A DNA stretch of 64,000 nucleotides from Dactylellina haptotyla. Its lineage: Eukaryota > Ascomycota > Orbiliomycetes > Orbiliales > Orbiliaceae. The DNA lies in contig CM062381.1 in assembly GCA_031310005.1 (NCBI GenBank), positions 1,922,001 to 1,986,000 of the forward strand. Direction: 5' to 3'. Both the position numbers and the translations under genes were made by a program. Positions 11,639 through 23,423 of the stretch are shown here, piece by piece (the stretch's first letter is position 1; every line of letters begins with the position of its first letter). A model generated the notes under the pieces. That model did no database searches. It was not told the origin of the DNA and worked only from the letters and a program-made list of their open reading frames with translations.

Positions 11639-13228
11639 CGATTTGTAAACATATCTTCATCAAAAGCGAGATTATTTCTGCTAGGTAGTTTCGCTTTCCT
11701 TCTTTCGCCCTTGTCCAATCGAGAGAACCAATTGGAGGATCTAAGAATGTGGGGAGATAAGAGCTCATAAAAGCCTTGCGGGAATATAAAATCTTAGAGA
11801 ACGAAACTACTTTGATTACCTTGATCTTTTCTTTCTTTCTTTTTCTTTCTTTTTCGACTCCCTTTTTTAATGCACAAATCTAAGGGAGAAAGAGAATAAA
11901 GAAAAAATTGAACAAACGGCCTCAGATCTTGTTTTTCTTCTTTACACTAAAGAGAAGGGCGCACTAGTCCATACAACTGGTTTCCTTTGTTTTAATTTAT
12001 GATCTTTCATGTGGCGCGCTTCTGCCATTCGATCACACGCCTTCTCCATTTTCTATATTCCAGATAGCTAGACTTTTACACCTTTTTTTCACCCTGAGAA
12101 AACCCTGGCGCGTGATCTGAAAAACGCGCCTTTCCTTTTTACCATTTTTACCACATCTTTCCTTTGGCCTTTAGAAAATAACAAGGGGGATAACAAAAGA
12201 TACGAGATTCACGACATTTTTCTCTCCGTGTAACATCCTTAATTAGATAAGTTGTTGATACTATTAGATGGAAATTATCCTGTCCTTAAAAGCTGGCTTT
12301 GAGGATTGACCAAGATCTTAAGATAGTATCGATATAAATGACGAACCCCGTATTTCATACCTTTCCAATACTATGGAATCCTGGCCGAGGTAACCCAGTT
12401 AGCCCAGGGAAGCTAGCTAAGTACAGCGGAGAACTTGACCAGGGCCTGTGATAAGATTTAAAGATGCCGATATCTACTGCCAAACTCTCATGATGCAACA
12501 ACTACTGGAACCGCGTTTTTTGGGGGTTTAAAAAATTGCCAACGCTTCCCGAAAAGTAAAACCTGGTATGTTGAATGTATTTAATTATTTGAGGGTTTTT
12601 TTTCCTTTCTTCTCAAAATATAACGATACAGGTGCGTGCGTGAAACATATTTACGAAGGATCCGGATGAAATGAACGATTAAAAAACTCCATGTTGATAA
12701 ACTCCTTCGTTCGCAGTATACCCCGCCCCCCATCCTATCCTTGCTAAAACTTCCAAATAGAACGAAAACTAAATCGATGGATGTTAAACTATGTCGCTAC
12801 TTTTCATAAATGTCAAGAACGGGAACGAGAAAACAAGAAGAGAAACGCCTAGCTAAACAGGATTCGTGATCGTAAACAAATTTGCAAATATACCAGTAGT
12901 TAGTAACACAAGTTAGTGAAGTTACGTTGCAAGAAACCAAAAATCAAAAAGATGCAACAATGTGGTATGGAAGCAAGCGCTGGAAAGTAGTATTAAAACA
13001 TGTTTGAGTTGAATCATTAATGCCAGAATGTTGAAGGCACGAGGAAGGAGGAATATGCTCAGCATTGTTATACAACCTTGGAAAAGGCCAAAGTGTCGAA
13101 GTCGAAAGGAACAAAGAAAAAGGAAGGCAAGGAAAAACGAAAGGCTCAGGGTATCATATCATAACAATCCTTACTATCGATTCGAAACAAAATTAAAACG
13201 ACGAATATAGTAGAAAATGATGGTGTCT
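11579..13228. other. Convergent intergenic region, Ran / arrestin gene
   Basis: This 1.65-kb AT-rich gap lies between converging 3' ends. A CTTT-type microsatellite lies at 11826-11854. I see no credible gene. Confidence 0.55.
11826..11854 (+). repeat. CTTT-type microsatellite
   Basis: This is an imperfect polypyrimidine run of CTTT/TTTC units about 180 nt after the Ran stop, probably in its 3' UTR. Confidence 0.8.
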
Positions 13229-14995
13229 TTAGGTAACGTTGAGCATGCGGACGGGAGGGAACGCATATCCCGGTGGTGGAGCCATATTCGTCGAATTCGA
13301 CATCATATGTGCGGGAAGCTGTCCAGCTTCTTCCTGCACCGAGTCTGAGAAGCTCGGTAATCGTTGACCGGAAGGTGGAGCGATAGATCGAGGGGTGAAG
13401 AACTCTTCGAAGGCAGGTAATTCCTCGGCTTCCAGTTCCGCCGCTAGGTCGTGCTGTCCGACCGATGTGACCTGGATGGGTAACTTGAGGTTGAAGGAAG
13501 TGTTCAACCGGGAGCTGACATCGACGGATAGACCGATGTCCAGCTCATATTGCCGGCCGACGTGGCAGGATTGGAAGGTTGGTGGGAGCGCCTTGTTTTC
13601 CGGTTGGGAAACGGGGACGAGGATTTCCGCGTAGTAGTGGTTGGGGCTCTCGGTGGAGAAGGAGGAGGCACTAGCACTATCCGACAGGTCGGAGCCTCTG
13701 CGAGAGCCGTACGTGGAGTCGTGCTCCGCATCCCTTCCTCGTCGCCACTTGATACCGTTGAGAGCCCTGGAGGAGAGCGTGATAGTCTCTTGATACTGAC
13801 CCATATACGGATCGACGAGGTGGGACTTGCGCTGAGGGATGATGTTGATTGACTTGGTGGAAAAAAAGGTTCTATACTTGAGTTTGGTGGTGACGTTTCC
13901 CAGCTTAGGGGGCTCTGTGGAATCATCGGATGGGATGAAGGTCAGATTGAGAGTAGCTGTTGTCGTTGCCCGATGTTTCACATCGTGCGACTTGGCTTCC
14001 ATCGGACGTGGAGGGTCAGCCTGAACGATGAGTCGGCCGAGCTTGCCCTTAAAGAGACCCTTGCGGATATCTTTCTCCTTCCTGAAGACAAAGGTATTGT
14101 CATCCATGGGCGGGGGGGCTTCCGCATATGCAGGAGTAACGTGGATGTTTCGTTGTTCCTCCGCGATGATTGCTTGTTTCCCGTCAACTTCTCTCTTCCT
14201 TGTGATCCTGACCTTGATTCCGTATCGGATCTTCGCCATATCAGGTGTAACATCGTCCAGTTCCAGATTGCCATCCTGGTTCATAGACTTGCCCGTTCCC
14301 ATGGTTGGGGGGAGCAAGAGGTGGGCCTGTCGGACGACATCGTTCTGTATGATATGGCCGCAATGGCTATCTAAAAGCTGATCCGGGACGACAAAGCTGA
14401 ATGGGAAAGTGTACTGCATTCCTTTGACGGCAATCCGGGGTACTGGTAGGGTGCTCTCGTCGATTGGTTGGTTCATCTTGAGGAACATGCGGCGGACCTC
14501 ACTACGGGCGGTGCCCATAGTTGGCCCGGTGTTTTCCGTCCACACTCGAACGACACCTATCATTCGTTTTAAAAGAAAGATGTTAGCATTTTATCCAGAA
14601 GGCTGCATTTTATAAGGAAACGTGGTTGTAGAAACGTAATATGGAAAACCCAAGGGATGCAAGATTTACGGGTTCTGGCGGGGCAGCTGTTGCTGCCTAG
14701 CTGTAGCGAGGGTATACGGGAGCGCTAAGAAATCCGGGGTCTAGACGAGAGACAAACCTTCGAAAGTAATATAGATGTCGTCGAATCGCACATCGTGCTG
14801 GGGAACGACTGTGACTTCTCCCTGGATCTTGTCCCGGGTGGAGAAAGCGTAGGGAATCTTCTGTCCCTCACGTTCGCCTTTGAGGGCGATTGTGATGTGT
14901 GGTTTCTGCGCAAGCAAACTACTGCGCACGTTGCTGATTGTGCTCTGGGCTGCCGCGATGGACGGAGCGTAACGGATGGAAGTGTGGTCACTCAT
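13229..14995 (-). CDS. Arrestin-related trafficking adaptor (ART-like) with PY motif
   Basis: Exons 14995-14758 and 14556-13229 are joined across a 201-nt intron in phase 1 (521 residues). The arrestin-N fold begins HITIALKGEREG and continues DKIQGEVTVVPQHDVRFDDIYITFEG across the splice to VVRVWTENTGP. The arrestin-C part includes TTTATLNLTFIPSDD and ends near residue 450. A PPGY motif at 507-510, near the C terminus, is a WW-domain ligand. Fungal arrestins with PY motifs bring Rsp5/HulA ubiquitin ligases to membrane transporters to trigger endocytosis; pH-sensing PalF and CreD belong to the same superfamily. The cargo cannot be told from sequence. The ATG at 14995 follows GAGGAAAAC and begins the conserved region; an upstream open frame exists but looks like leader. 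Confidence 0.85.
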
Positions 14996-16452
14996 GTTTT
15001 CCTCCTCAGGAAATAACGGAACGAACAGAACTTTGGGATATAGAAGAGAAGAGAAGAGAAGAAAGGCGGAACTGGGAATTCTCCTGGATTGTATTATGGG
15101 CAGAGGCCACGAGCGGGGTCCAAAGGATCGATCGCGCACAGAGACGGAATTTGGGATCGTCTTGAAGACGTCAGCCGTATATAACAGGAGCACCTGGGCG
15201 TACTACTTGGCCGCTCCGGCTGAGGGAGAAGTCGAATCGACAACAGAACGAGGATACTAGATGGGAGGAAAAGGTGTCACACGGACGGACTTCACAAGAC
15301 TTTAGACGGCAACCGGTCCTGATGTTTGGTTCTTATGGATTCTTGGGAGTTGGGTCGTATGTCTGCAAGGGAAGCGCAACTGGACTGGGCCTGACTCCAC
15401 ACTCGGAACTCAGGGTGGGCTTTCTCAAAGGAACTGCTGCACGGAACGTGCGAGGAGGAGGCTAATTGTGGGACCCCCCTTCACTTGGCCCGTTCTGAGG
15501 GTGGGATAAATCGATAAAGGAAAGGAAAGGGTGGGTGGCCCAGTCTTGTCGTGGTCTTGGGCACACACGTTTGGGCACACCGGCTTGGGCAAAGGAGCTT
15601 GGGCGCAAGGAGCTAGCTCTTCAGCTTGTCAAACGCTGCGTCGATATCTGTTGGTCTACCCAATCGGCACTGGTGATTCCCAGGCCCGTTTGCAAACGCT
15701 CGTCGGCTCAATTGCTGTCGGTTTGAAACTGGCTATAAACGTATCCGATGCGTTCGTGGCGCCGGCTTTGCGTTATTTTTCTTCTCCCGATTTCGTAGGT
15801 GGTGTGTATTTGAATTTTGTATATATACACGTATATTTATGTTGTACGTCGTATCGTGAGTGCGTATTCGCAGTCGGGTAATTTGATATCAGTATACGAA
15901 GCAAGCTGCATGCAATTGCTGAATAGGCTGGAGGGAATTAAAGAATTATATAAAACAACAATCGATGGCGTTGAAGAATGTATATATAATTATATTTCGA
16001 ATATATTCTTGATCTAAATAAAAAAAAGAGGAAATAAGAAGATATCGGCTTCTTTGTGGGCTTCCGGATTTATGTCTCCAATGATTGATAGTTTTGTAGT
16101 AGTAGTAAATATTCTGTGTTCAGGATGCCCCGCAGCTTTTATACAAATCGCAAGATCGCAACCTCCTCAGTTTGCATTGGGAAAGACTGAACGATTGAAT
16201 TTCGATCCGTGTGATTCACTGAACTCGATTCGCATCACATAATCCGGAGAGTTAGTAATCTCCCCCCGCACAGTTACTTCCACCAAATGTCATATGTTGC
16301 GATATACGGTTAAAAATATCGAAAGGAGGGTGTGCTGGTGGCAGGGCATGTGCAGTGTGGAGACGTCCCTACCGTGTCTGGTGAAGGATCTAATCGTTTA
16401 CAACTGGGTAGGGCGCGCCGCTAAAGGTACTTGGATGCGCCAGAAGTCAAGA

Positions 16453-16475
16453 TGGTTTCATGCGCAATGAAACCA
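16453..16475. repeat. Perfect inverted repeat (9-bp stem, 5-nt loop)
   Basis: TGGTTTCAT and ATGAAACCA flank the loop GCGCA. No T-run follows and no gene is near. Confidence 0.85.
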
Positions 16476-17710
16476 ACCCTGTCTGTCCATGGAAGAAGCA
16501 AAGTGGTCAGTTCCAAAATCTTCAAAACTAGCCCTTGTTTTTGCAGGCCCGATACGGTGGACGGCAAAAGCATGGTGAGGGCAAGGAATGTCGCCGGCTA
16601 AAGATCCAGAGGACCGGTGTACAAGCACACATGTCAATCGAGGGAAAGCTAAGGGAAAAGCTCGTGTGTATTCAGGGAGCTCTTGTCCAGGCGTCGTCTT
16701 GATTACAAAGAACGTTTATCTGACTCATCAAAGAAACCAAAACGACCCCAAAAGGTGGTGTCCCGACTATCGATATACGTGGGAAGCTAGCCATGACACC
16801 ATGAGCTGCAGCGCGCATTTGCAAACTATAACGTTAAACATATCCAGCGTGCGTCTTCTTTATTCGTTCGCAAACGTAGCTTGAATATCGCAATTCCTCC
16901 CCTTCCAACATGTTACAACCTGAATGGCAGCGTTGATTTATCAGCATTGCTTTGTTATGCGTGTTTGCCGAGTTATTCGTCCCTGTCTGTGAACCCAAGA
17001 ACTGGGTGGACAGGGAATGGAATTTGTATCCCTTTGCGGTAATCAGCCCTAGCAATAGTTTGCTCGAAGCCCTTCTTCGGTACCACGAGCCGCTAATGCA
17101 AGCTGGGGCCGCCCAAGTTCTGCGACTGGTCTGCACGAGCTTGGTCCCTTCCTTCCTTCAGAAAAAGATGAACGAGATGAGAACGGAGCATCCAGTCTCC
17201 AAATTCAAATACGCTTTGCTATCTCTTCTGGTGACCTGGGAATAACTCAATATTCTTAACCCGATTAAGTTAAGATTTCGATATACTGTTTGAACATTTC
17301 AGACGTATTGCTGACGAAGCCGATTGTTTGCAATCGAACCAGTTCCTCTCCCCAATAAAGGTCACCGAGTCAATCGTATATAAGAAGAACAGGGGGGGAA
17401 CCTTGATGCTCTTGACGAGTTAGCCAAGTCAACTGCCGCACCGCGGAAATGCAAAAGAGAGATAGCCAAGAGGCGGACGGTGACATAATATTAATCCGAT
17501 GGTTCGCAATCAGCACATACGCGGACTGGATACCAGACCGGATCGTCGCTTTCCGACCCGCAATTAGGTGTCGCTCTGCTCCTATTTTGGTGCACAATAA
17601 AATGCAGTCTCTCGCCGACGGGCTTTGTCGCGAAGCCGTTGACGTTAAGAAGAGGTCCTCCCAGCTGATCGTGCTCGTACATGTACACCAGTGCCAGGTA
17701 ATTTGTAATC

Positions 17711-17740
17711 CCATCAGATAGCATCAGATAACATCAGATA
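17711..17740 (+). promoter_or_regulatory. Three 10-bp tandem repeats with GATA cores
   Basis: Three units of the form NCATCAGATA follow one another at exactly 10 bp, so their GATA cores lie on the same helical face. A degenerate fourth unit follows. GATA factors such as AreA/Nit2 or white-collar proteins bind GATA cores. Confidence 0.6.
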
Positions 17741-17776
17741 CCGTCAGTGTATATGCACTATCGATTGCGGTCTCGC

Positions 17777-17784
17777 TATAAAAG
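17777..17784 (+). promoter_or_regulatory. Orphan TATA box
   Basis: TATAAAAG lies 37 bp after the GATA repeats. The first ATG downstream (17836) opens a frame of only about 42 codons starting MSSQLVRLFFC. No annotated gene uses this element. Confidence 0.45.
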
Positions 17785-18702
17785 TTCCGAGCGGATGCAC
17801 ATGCGCACATACGCAACACATTCGTCGTCCACCGCATGTCGTCTCAACTTGTCCGTCTTTTCTTTTGTTCGACCGGGCATCCGCACGACCTGATCCTTCA
17901 CTCTACGAATTGGTCCAAAAATAACAGAAACATGTCGCGACTACTGAGATCGCGGATGCACTAGTAGCTTCCAGAGGGATTTAATATTTGTTCTAAACGG
18001 CGAGCCGAACGCTTTCGATATCATCAAAAGATACCTTTCATTTAGTTCTTTTTCGTCGGCATCATCGCGAATGACATTTGTTGTCTTGAAAATCCCACCA
18101 TCGACACCGTCGTGTGTAAAGCGGGAACATCCCGTTCGCGACCCACTTAGCTGGGCACAAGTCCCTCAAAATTTAAATCGCCAAATTTTTTTCTAAAAAA
18201 AAATAGAAACTTTAGCTTCAATCCGAGCCCCGTCGTTAAGACGATATTTGATTCAATGACTCAGGAATTCACCAAAAAAAACTTGTGCAAGTTCATAATT
18301 TCTGAAGGAATTCCTACTTCATTGCCGCTTGCCCTTGTTTCTTAGGATATGTTTCCGCTCGCACAAGCCCGAACGAAATTTAGAAAATTTTAAGCTTTAC
18401 GTGCATGCTATCTAGTCACCGTCAGGGCTGGTAGGCACATGGACGCTTTCCCTCGATCTGAACCCCAGCTGGGGCGGGAAGCAGCCCATGTCCGATATCG
18501 CCATGCGCACACCCCAAACAAATTTGAAGAATTGAAGGAGAAATCCTTTGTGGGACCAGTACGGCATCTGGCCTTGCGAGACAAGGAGAAATCACACTTC
18601 CCAATGTTCACTTCCCCCCAAGGTCCTAAAGCCTCTGGTTTTTGTTTTATTTCTGCAAGTGACCCAATTTTGTTATTTTTTATTTTATTTTATTTTTTTT
18701 CA

Positions 18703-18721
18703 TTTTTTTTTTTTTTTTTTT
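18703..18721 (+). repeat. T19 homopolymer tract
   Basis: An uninterrupted run of 19 T residues lies within a longer T-rich stretch (18668-18721). Such tracts exclude nucleosomes and often mark promoters. Confidence 0.9.
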
Positions 18722-19782
18722 CCCAAAGAATTCTTAACTATTACTCCACACCCGTTCAATTAGTTAGGTAAATTGCGTCTCAGAAAGAGCCACACGGAGA
18801 AATGAAGTGGAGATGGAGCACGGGAGTGCCGCCGCAAGAGGACACTGGGTTTGCCAACTGATGTGGGTATTCTCCATTCGGAATTTCCATTATATAACTT
18901 TCTGATGGGCGGTTTTCCGACGGGGAACATAGCATTATGGGAGTGATTGTATCCCTCAATCCTATTGGCCGTAGATTTTTCTGGAACGTTGATAGTTTTT
19001 CACAAATCTGAGACGACTTATCGTATGATTCTCACTTAAGATCCTCTGATACTATCCCCCTAGAAAGCTTTGAAAGAAATTATCGTTCTCAACCCAACTT
19101 TTGAGGTCACATTGTCCCCGCCACAATTCTAACAGAAGCATAGAGACTAGTATCCTAATTGACGACGTGACTCTCGTATTGTGGACTCTACTAAGCATTG
19201 TACAGCCGTCACTTCTGACTGACACTTTGTAGGGAAATATCCGAAATTCGTACTTTGGTTTCGAACCGCAATTTTCAGCATTCATCGACCTCTAGACGCT
19301 AGCTCTATATACCTATATAGCATTTAGGGCAATATATATATCTTCCGAGACTGAAGGCCTCCTCCATCCAGGTGGTAGATATCAAGAAAGAAAAAGCACA
19401 AGAACGCCATCCTGAATCAACATGGTAATAGTACAATTTTGGGTTTATACAAAAAACTCCTCGAATATGCAGCATGACCGTGAAGTGTTCCTGGTAGGAA
19501 CGACAACAAATAAAGGGAAAGAATCAACCAGGAACCTTGCTCACGTATAGCATGTTCCAGAATAGTTTGAAGATAATACAAGAAGAAACCAGTTCAAGGG
19601 ACGAAAGCAACAAGAATTGTAATAAAAAAATGCCGTTCAACCGTTGCTGCGCCAAAGAAGGGGATGTTACAACGAAGGTAGAATCAAAATTCAAAACACC
19701 CAAAAGAGAAGGCCAGAAATGGGAGAGAACTAACGCCTATCCAAAAATACTATAAAACCAACTTCTTTTCTTCAACGCTAGT

Positions 19783-22700
19783 CTAATCATCATCGAGTAG
19801 ACAAATGACCTCCGGTTCTTCTTTCTTTATCTTCGTCGTGTTACTCTCTAACGGCTCGTTAGGCCGCCACATACCATCGGCCCGGATAACGACACTCTTG
19901 GTGTCTAAAAACTTACCCTGAGCCTGCTCTCCTCTAAGTCTTGCGATGGTCTCTTGCATGAATCCGTCTACAGTGAGTGTAGCGGGAGTACACTCACAGC
20001 TACAGATTGGACACTTCCACGAATCCGGGACGGAGAAGCCAGGGCACAGCTTGGTTCGACTAGTAAGATAGCCTTTGAGATCAAAGCAATCGAGATGCTT
20101 ACAATATTTACCCCGTACTGGAATATCGATAAGCTGCTGAGACATGGGGCAAGTGATAGATATGATAACTGTATCTTCTTCGACTACTGCAATGTCGTCA
20201 TCGTCCGCCATCGCATCTGCGGATCGCTTAAGCCTGCTGGTGATAATCTCTCTAGAATCTTGGGCAGACACTACTTGGTTTTTAGAGATGAGGTTTAAAA
20301 GTGTTTCCGTATCTGCGATTTCTACTTCTTCAACAGCCAGATAGTAGGAGCTTCCGTCCTGAAGTGGCGGATCTAGCATCATTAACTGGATCGTATTCTC
20401 TCCGGGTTCAAGTCCGTCAGTGAGATCAGTTGCACAGTCTTTACCCCAATTCCTTTTGCGCCTGAAATGGAGTTTACGTTTCTTCGACAGTTCCCGTTCT
20501 TGTACCGAAGCAGCGTCTTGTTTCCTATCGATAGCCCGATTAAGCTTATCGTTAAGCTCAGCAAAGAAATTCGGCGGCCAGTTGGTATCACGGCTTCTCC
20601 AGGCGGCAAAATTTCCAGTTCCAGTCGATTCCGTAAGGTCTGTCGTGGAGGCTACGCAACGGAGACGGTAAAGTTTCGACCAGTTCCCGACAGGCCGGGT
20701 ATTCAGGGCCGTTCCTTCGGCTCTGCTGATTTTCGGAAGCGATTTGTTTATAGCTTCATCGATGACGAAGGAAATGGTTTGAGTCCTGACCGATTCAACT
20801 TTGATCACATCGGTAATGCAACGCTTGAAGTATGTGAGATACTCGGATTCGTCTCCCTGGGGCTTCTCAAGGTCCGCGGGGATATGTCTCCACTCCGGAA
20901 TCAGCTTCCACCCTGGAAGTTTGCTGCCCCATTCAGTTGTAAACACATGGAAGTCGGGTCTTTCAATTGGCGTAGGCTTGCTTGATGAAGTCGCTGCTTT
21001 GGGTGAACCATGCTGAGAAATTTGCTGTCCAGCTTGTGTGTGTGGGGTTTGGTACTGTCTGGCAGCGGCTTGGCGAGCCTGCAACTGGCTTTGTTGGATT
21101 ACCGATGTCTGGGCCGGTTGTTGAGCTTGGCTAATCCTATGATTCTTCAACATTTGGGAAAGCGAAACAATAATAGTTCGTTGTAGAGACGGTGAAGTGA
21201 TTCCATATGCGATCATGTTCTGTTGGGATGGACACGCCAATTTGTTCGAGAGGCAGAAATTATACAACGAATCGAACAATGGCCGAATGTTCTGCAACAA
21301 CTTCAACGCCGCCACGAAGGATTGATTAAATCCAGGAACATTGAGCCGAGAGGCCCCGAGCTCGAAGGGCACCTGACTGAAAATCCCAAGGGCACGTGCG
21401 GAAAGAGTTGAGTTTGGGAACAACAGTTGGGAGAGCAGCTCTAACCCAAGTTTATTGCGAGAATCCTGGCATATAAAAGCGTATGTATTTTTCAAAGAGG
21501 GGTGATCAGAGGTACAAAATATGAGATGCAGGGCAACAAACAAGTCATCCCCTTGTTTGAAAGCGCTTTCAAGGAGATTCGCTCGAAGAGTGTCGTTGGG
21601 CTGCCACGGCTCGGCACTCGATTGCCTCATATGATAGTGAAGCTTGCTCAAGTATGGGCCACACCAGAATGTCTTTTGAGGACCAATGCTCGCGGAGCCT
21701 GGCGCAGGAACTTGCTGAGCCTGGTATTGGGGTATTTGGGTAGTCGGTTGCGCTAGTTGCGAGTGGATTGACGGCAATTGTGGTATGTTGTGGTGGATTG
21801 GCGACGTAGCAATGTGACCAGTAATAGGGGCGATTCGTACTAAATTGTTGTGGGAGAAGGTTGGTATTTGAGGGTGCTGTGAGTTACCTGGCGTCGATAG
21901 CGTAGGGCGAAAGTATCCGGTGGATGGCCCTATTTGTGATTGTTGATTATTTGGTTGAGGCGGAGGACGCATTTTCGGCGTCAAGAAACTGTAGGATTGA
22001 GGTTGGACTGTATCTTGGGCTATAGACGTGTGCTGGTTTACCGGAGATGTCATATTCTGTGAAGCTAGTGACGCTGCCTGAAGAAGAGTAGTATTTCCTT
22101 GACCATGAGGTTGGATCTGTCTTGTTGGCGTTGTGCGACGTAGAATATCAGATACTAGCTCTGAAGTTGTTTGTACACTTGTTTGATTTATCTGACGACG
22201 AATTATATCAAGAGCTCGGTTCAGCTTTGAATACCGAGCTACCAGACTCCTGTTTGGTATAGCCGAATCCTTTATTTGCTGTCCTAATCTCTGCAGGTCA
22301 CCGAGGACAAGATTATGGTCCTCTATGCTAGCATTTCGTAAATTTACCGTGTGCATTTGGCATGTTCCATCAGAGAGATATTTGGGAACGTCAATAGTGC
22401 TCGGTTCGGACATCTGAGGTGAAGCGAGGGGAGACGGCATTGCTGTATTCGGATGTGCGGATCTCAACCCCAAATCACTGACGCCGCTGATAACCGTAGC
22501 ACTTACGGGTGATGTTGAGGGTGGAGGAGTCATATTTTGCAAGTATGGAGAAACAGTTGTTTGGACAGTTGGGCGTATACGACATACATTCTCAACGCTT
22601 GACCTCGGGGTAAAAGATGTTTGTCTATAATGCGAACTTCCTGCATCGCCTATTGGGCTTGCCCTACTCTCGTTCATAGGATTGGCAGGATTATGTTGCA

Positions 22701-23423
22701 TTCCGGCTGTAGGGGCAATAGAAGAAGGGGAATTACGAGAAGGGGTATGTGTTAAATACACCGAGGGGGCTGGTGTGATGCAGTCAGGTGTGGAGCGCGC
22801 AGTTGTCGGTGGACTAGATATTGATGTCGAATTTGAACCCTGTAATGGCTTTGTCGATGCGACGGTTGAGGGCTCAGGTAGATCTTCTTGCTCTTCGAGT
22901 TGTGTATCAGGTATAGTGATTACTATATGCGCAGTAAACTCTTTAGATTCCGGCGGCCTTGTATTCGAAGAGGTCGTGGAGGCCGAAGAAGGCACAGAAG
23001 CTATAATGGGTGTATCACCCTTCACTATTGGAGCATTTGTGGTCCTCGACGGTGTAGTCTTTACCCTCTTAAGGGGAGGCATACGTGGGGCGTAAGCGTC
23101 TGCAATAGCGCCCTCCTGCATCCAAGAGTGTCGCCTGCCACCCATGAACATTGATGCAGTATTGTTAACATTGGTGAGACTTTTGAAACCAAGACAATTA
23201 GCAACTATTATCACCGACGCATGAAATATGCAACTAGACGGGGGATCATATAGACGTACTTGATATCATGTCGTGAGATGGAGCTCTTACGCTTCAGAGG
23301 GGATGTAAGAGGAGGGCGGCCGGGATGTCCTAGCGATGCGGATGTATCAACCCGCATGACCTGTCCCGTCTGCAAAACATCAGACCCCCGATTTGTGTCA
23401 TGGAGCGGTCGATTCGATTCCAT
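19783..23423 (-). CDS. MIZ/SP-RING zinc finger protein, putative SUMO E3 ligase
   Basis: Exons 23423-23260 and 23179-19783 are joined in phase 2 across an 80-nt intron with a GCTAAT branch site (1186 residues). The C-terminal SP-RING at about 1062-1115 reads TCPMSQQLIDIPVRG, then CKHLDCFDLKGYL and WKCPICSC, the PIAS/Siz pattern that lacks some RING zinc ligands. The protein ends EVICLLDDD, a hydrophobic core followed by acidic residues, a good SUMO-interacting motif. The first 700 residues are Ser/Thr/Pro/Gln-rich and probably disordered; the middle (about 560-900) looks folded. I see no SAP or PINIT domain, so it is not a plain Siz1 orthologue; it may be nearer to Zmiz-like proteins. SP-RING proteins pass SUMO from Ubc9 to nuclear targets. 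The ATG at 23423 was preferred over a GTG nine codons earlier. Confidence 0.85.

Larger units (their letters stand above)
14996..19782. other. 4.8-kb gene-poor region
   Basis: It lies upstream of the arrestin gene and downstream of the SP-RING gene. No open frame looks protein-like. It holds a degenerate TTGGGC repeat (15551-15606), a perfect hairpin (16453-16475), a phased GATA repeat with a TATA box (17711-17784) and a T19 tract (18703-18721). A long noncoding transcript is possible. Confidence 0.5.

Noticed and set aside
15551-15606. Degenerate TTGGGC repeats as a regulatory array
   Set aside because: The four copies vary in spacing and sequence; this may be chance in GC-rich DNA.
19783-23423. 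Plain Siz1/PIAS orthologue
   Set aside because: No SAP or PINIT domain is visible; only the SP-RING and the terminal SUMO-interacting motif support the family.
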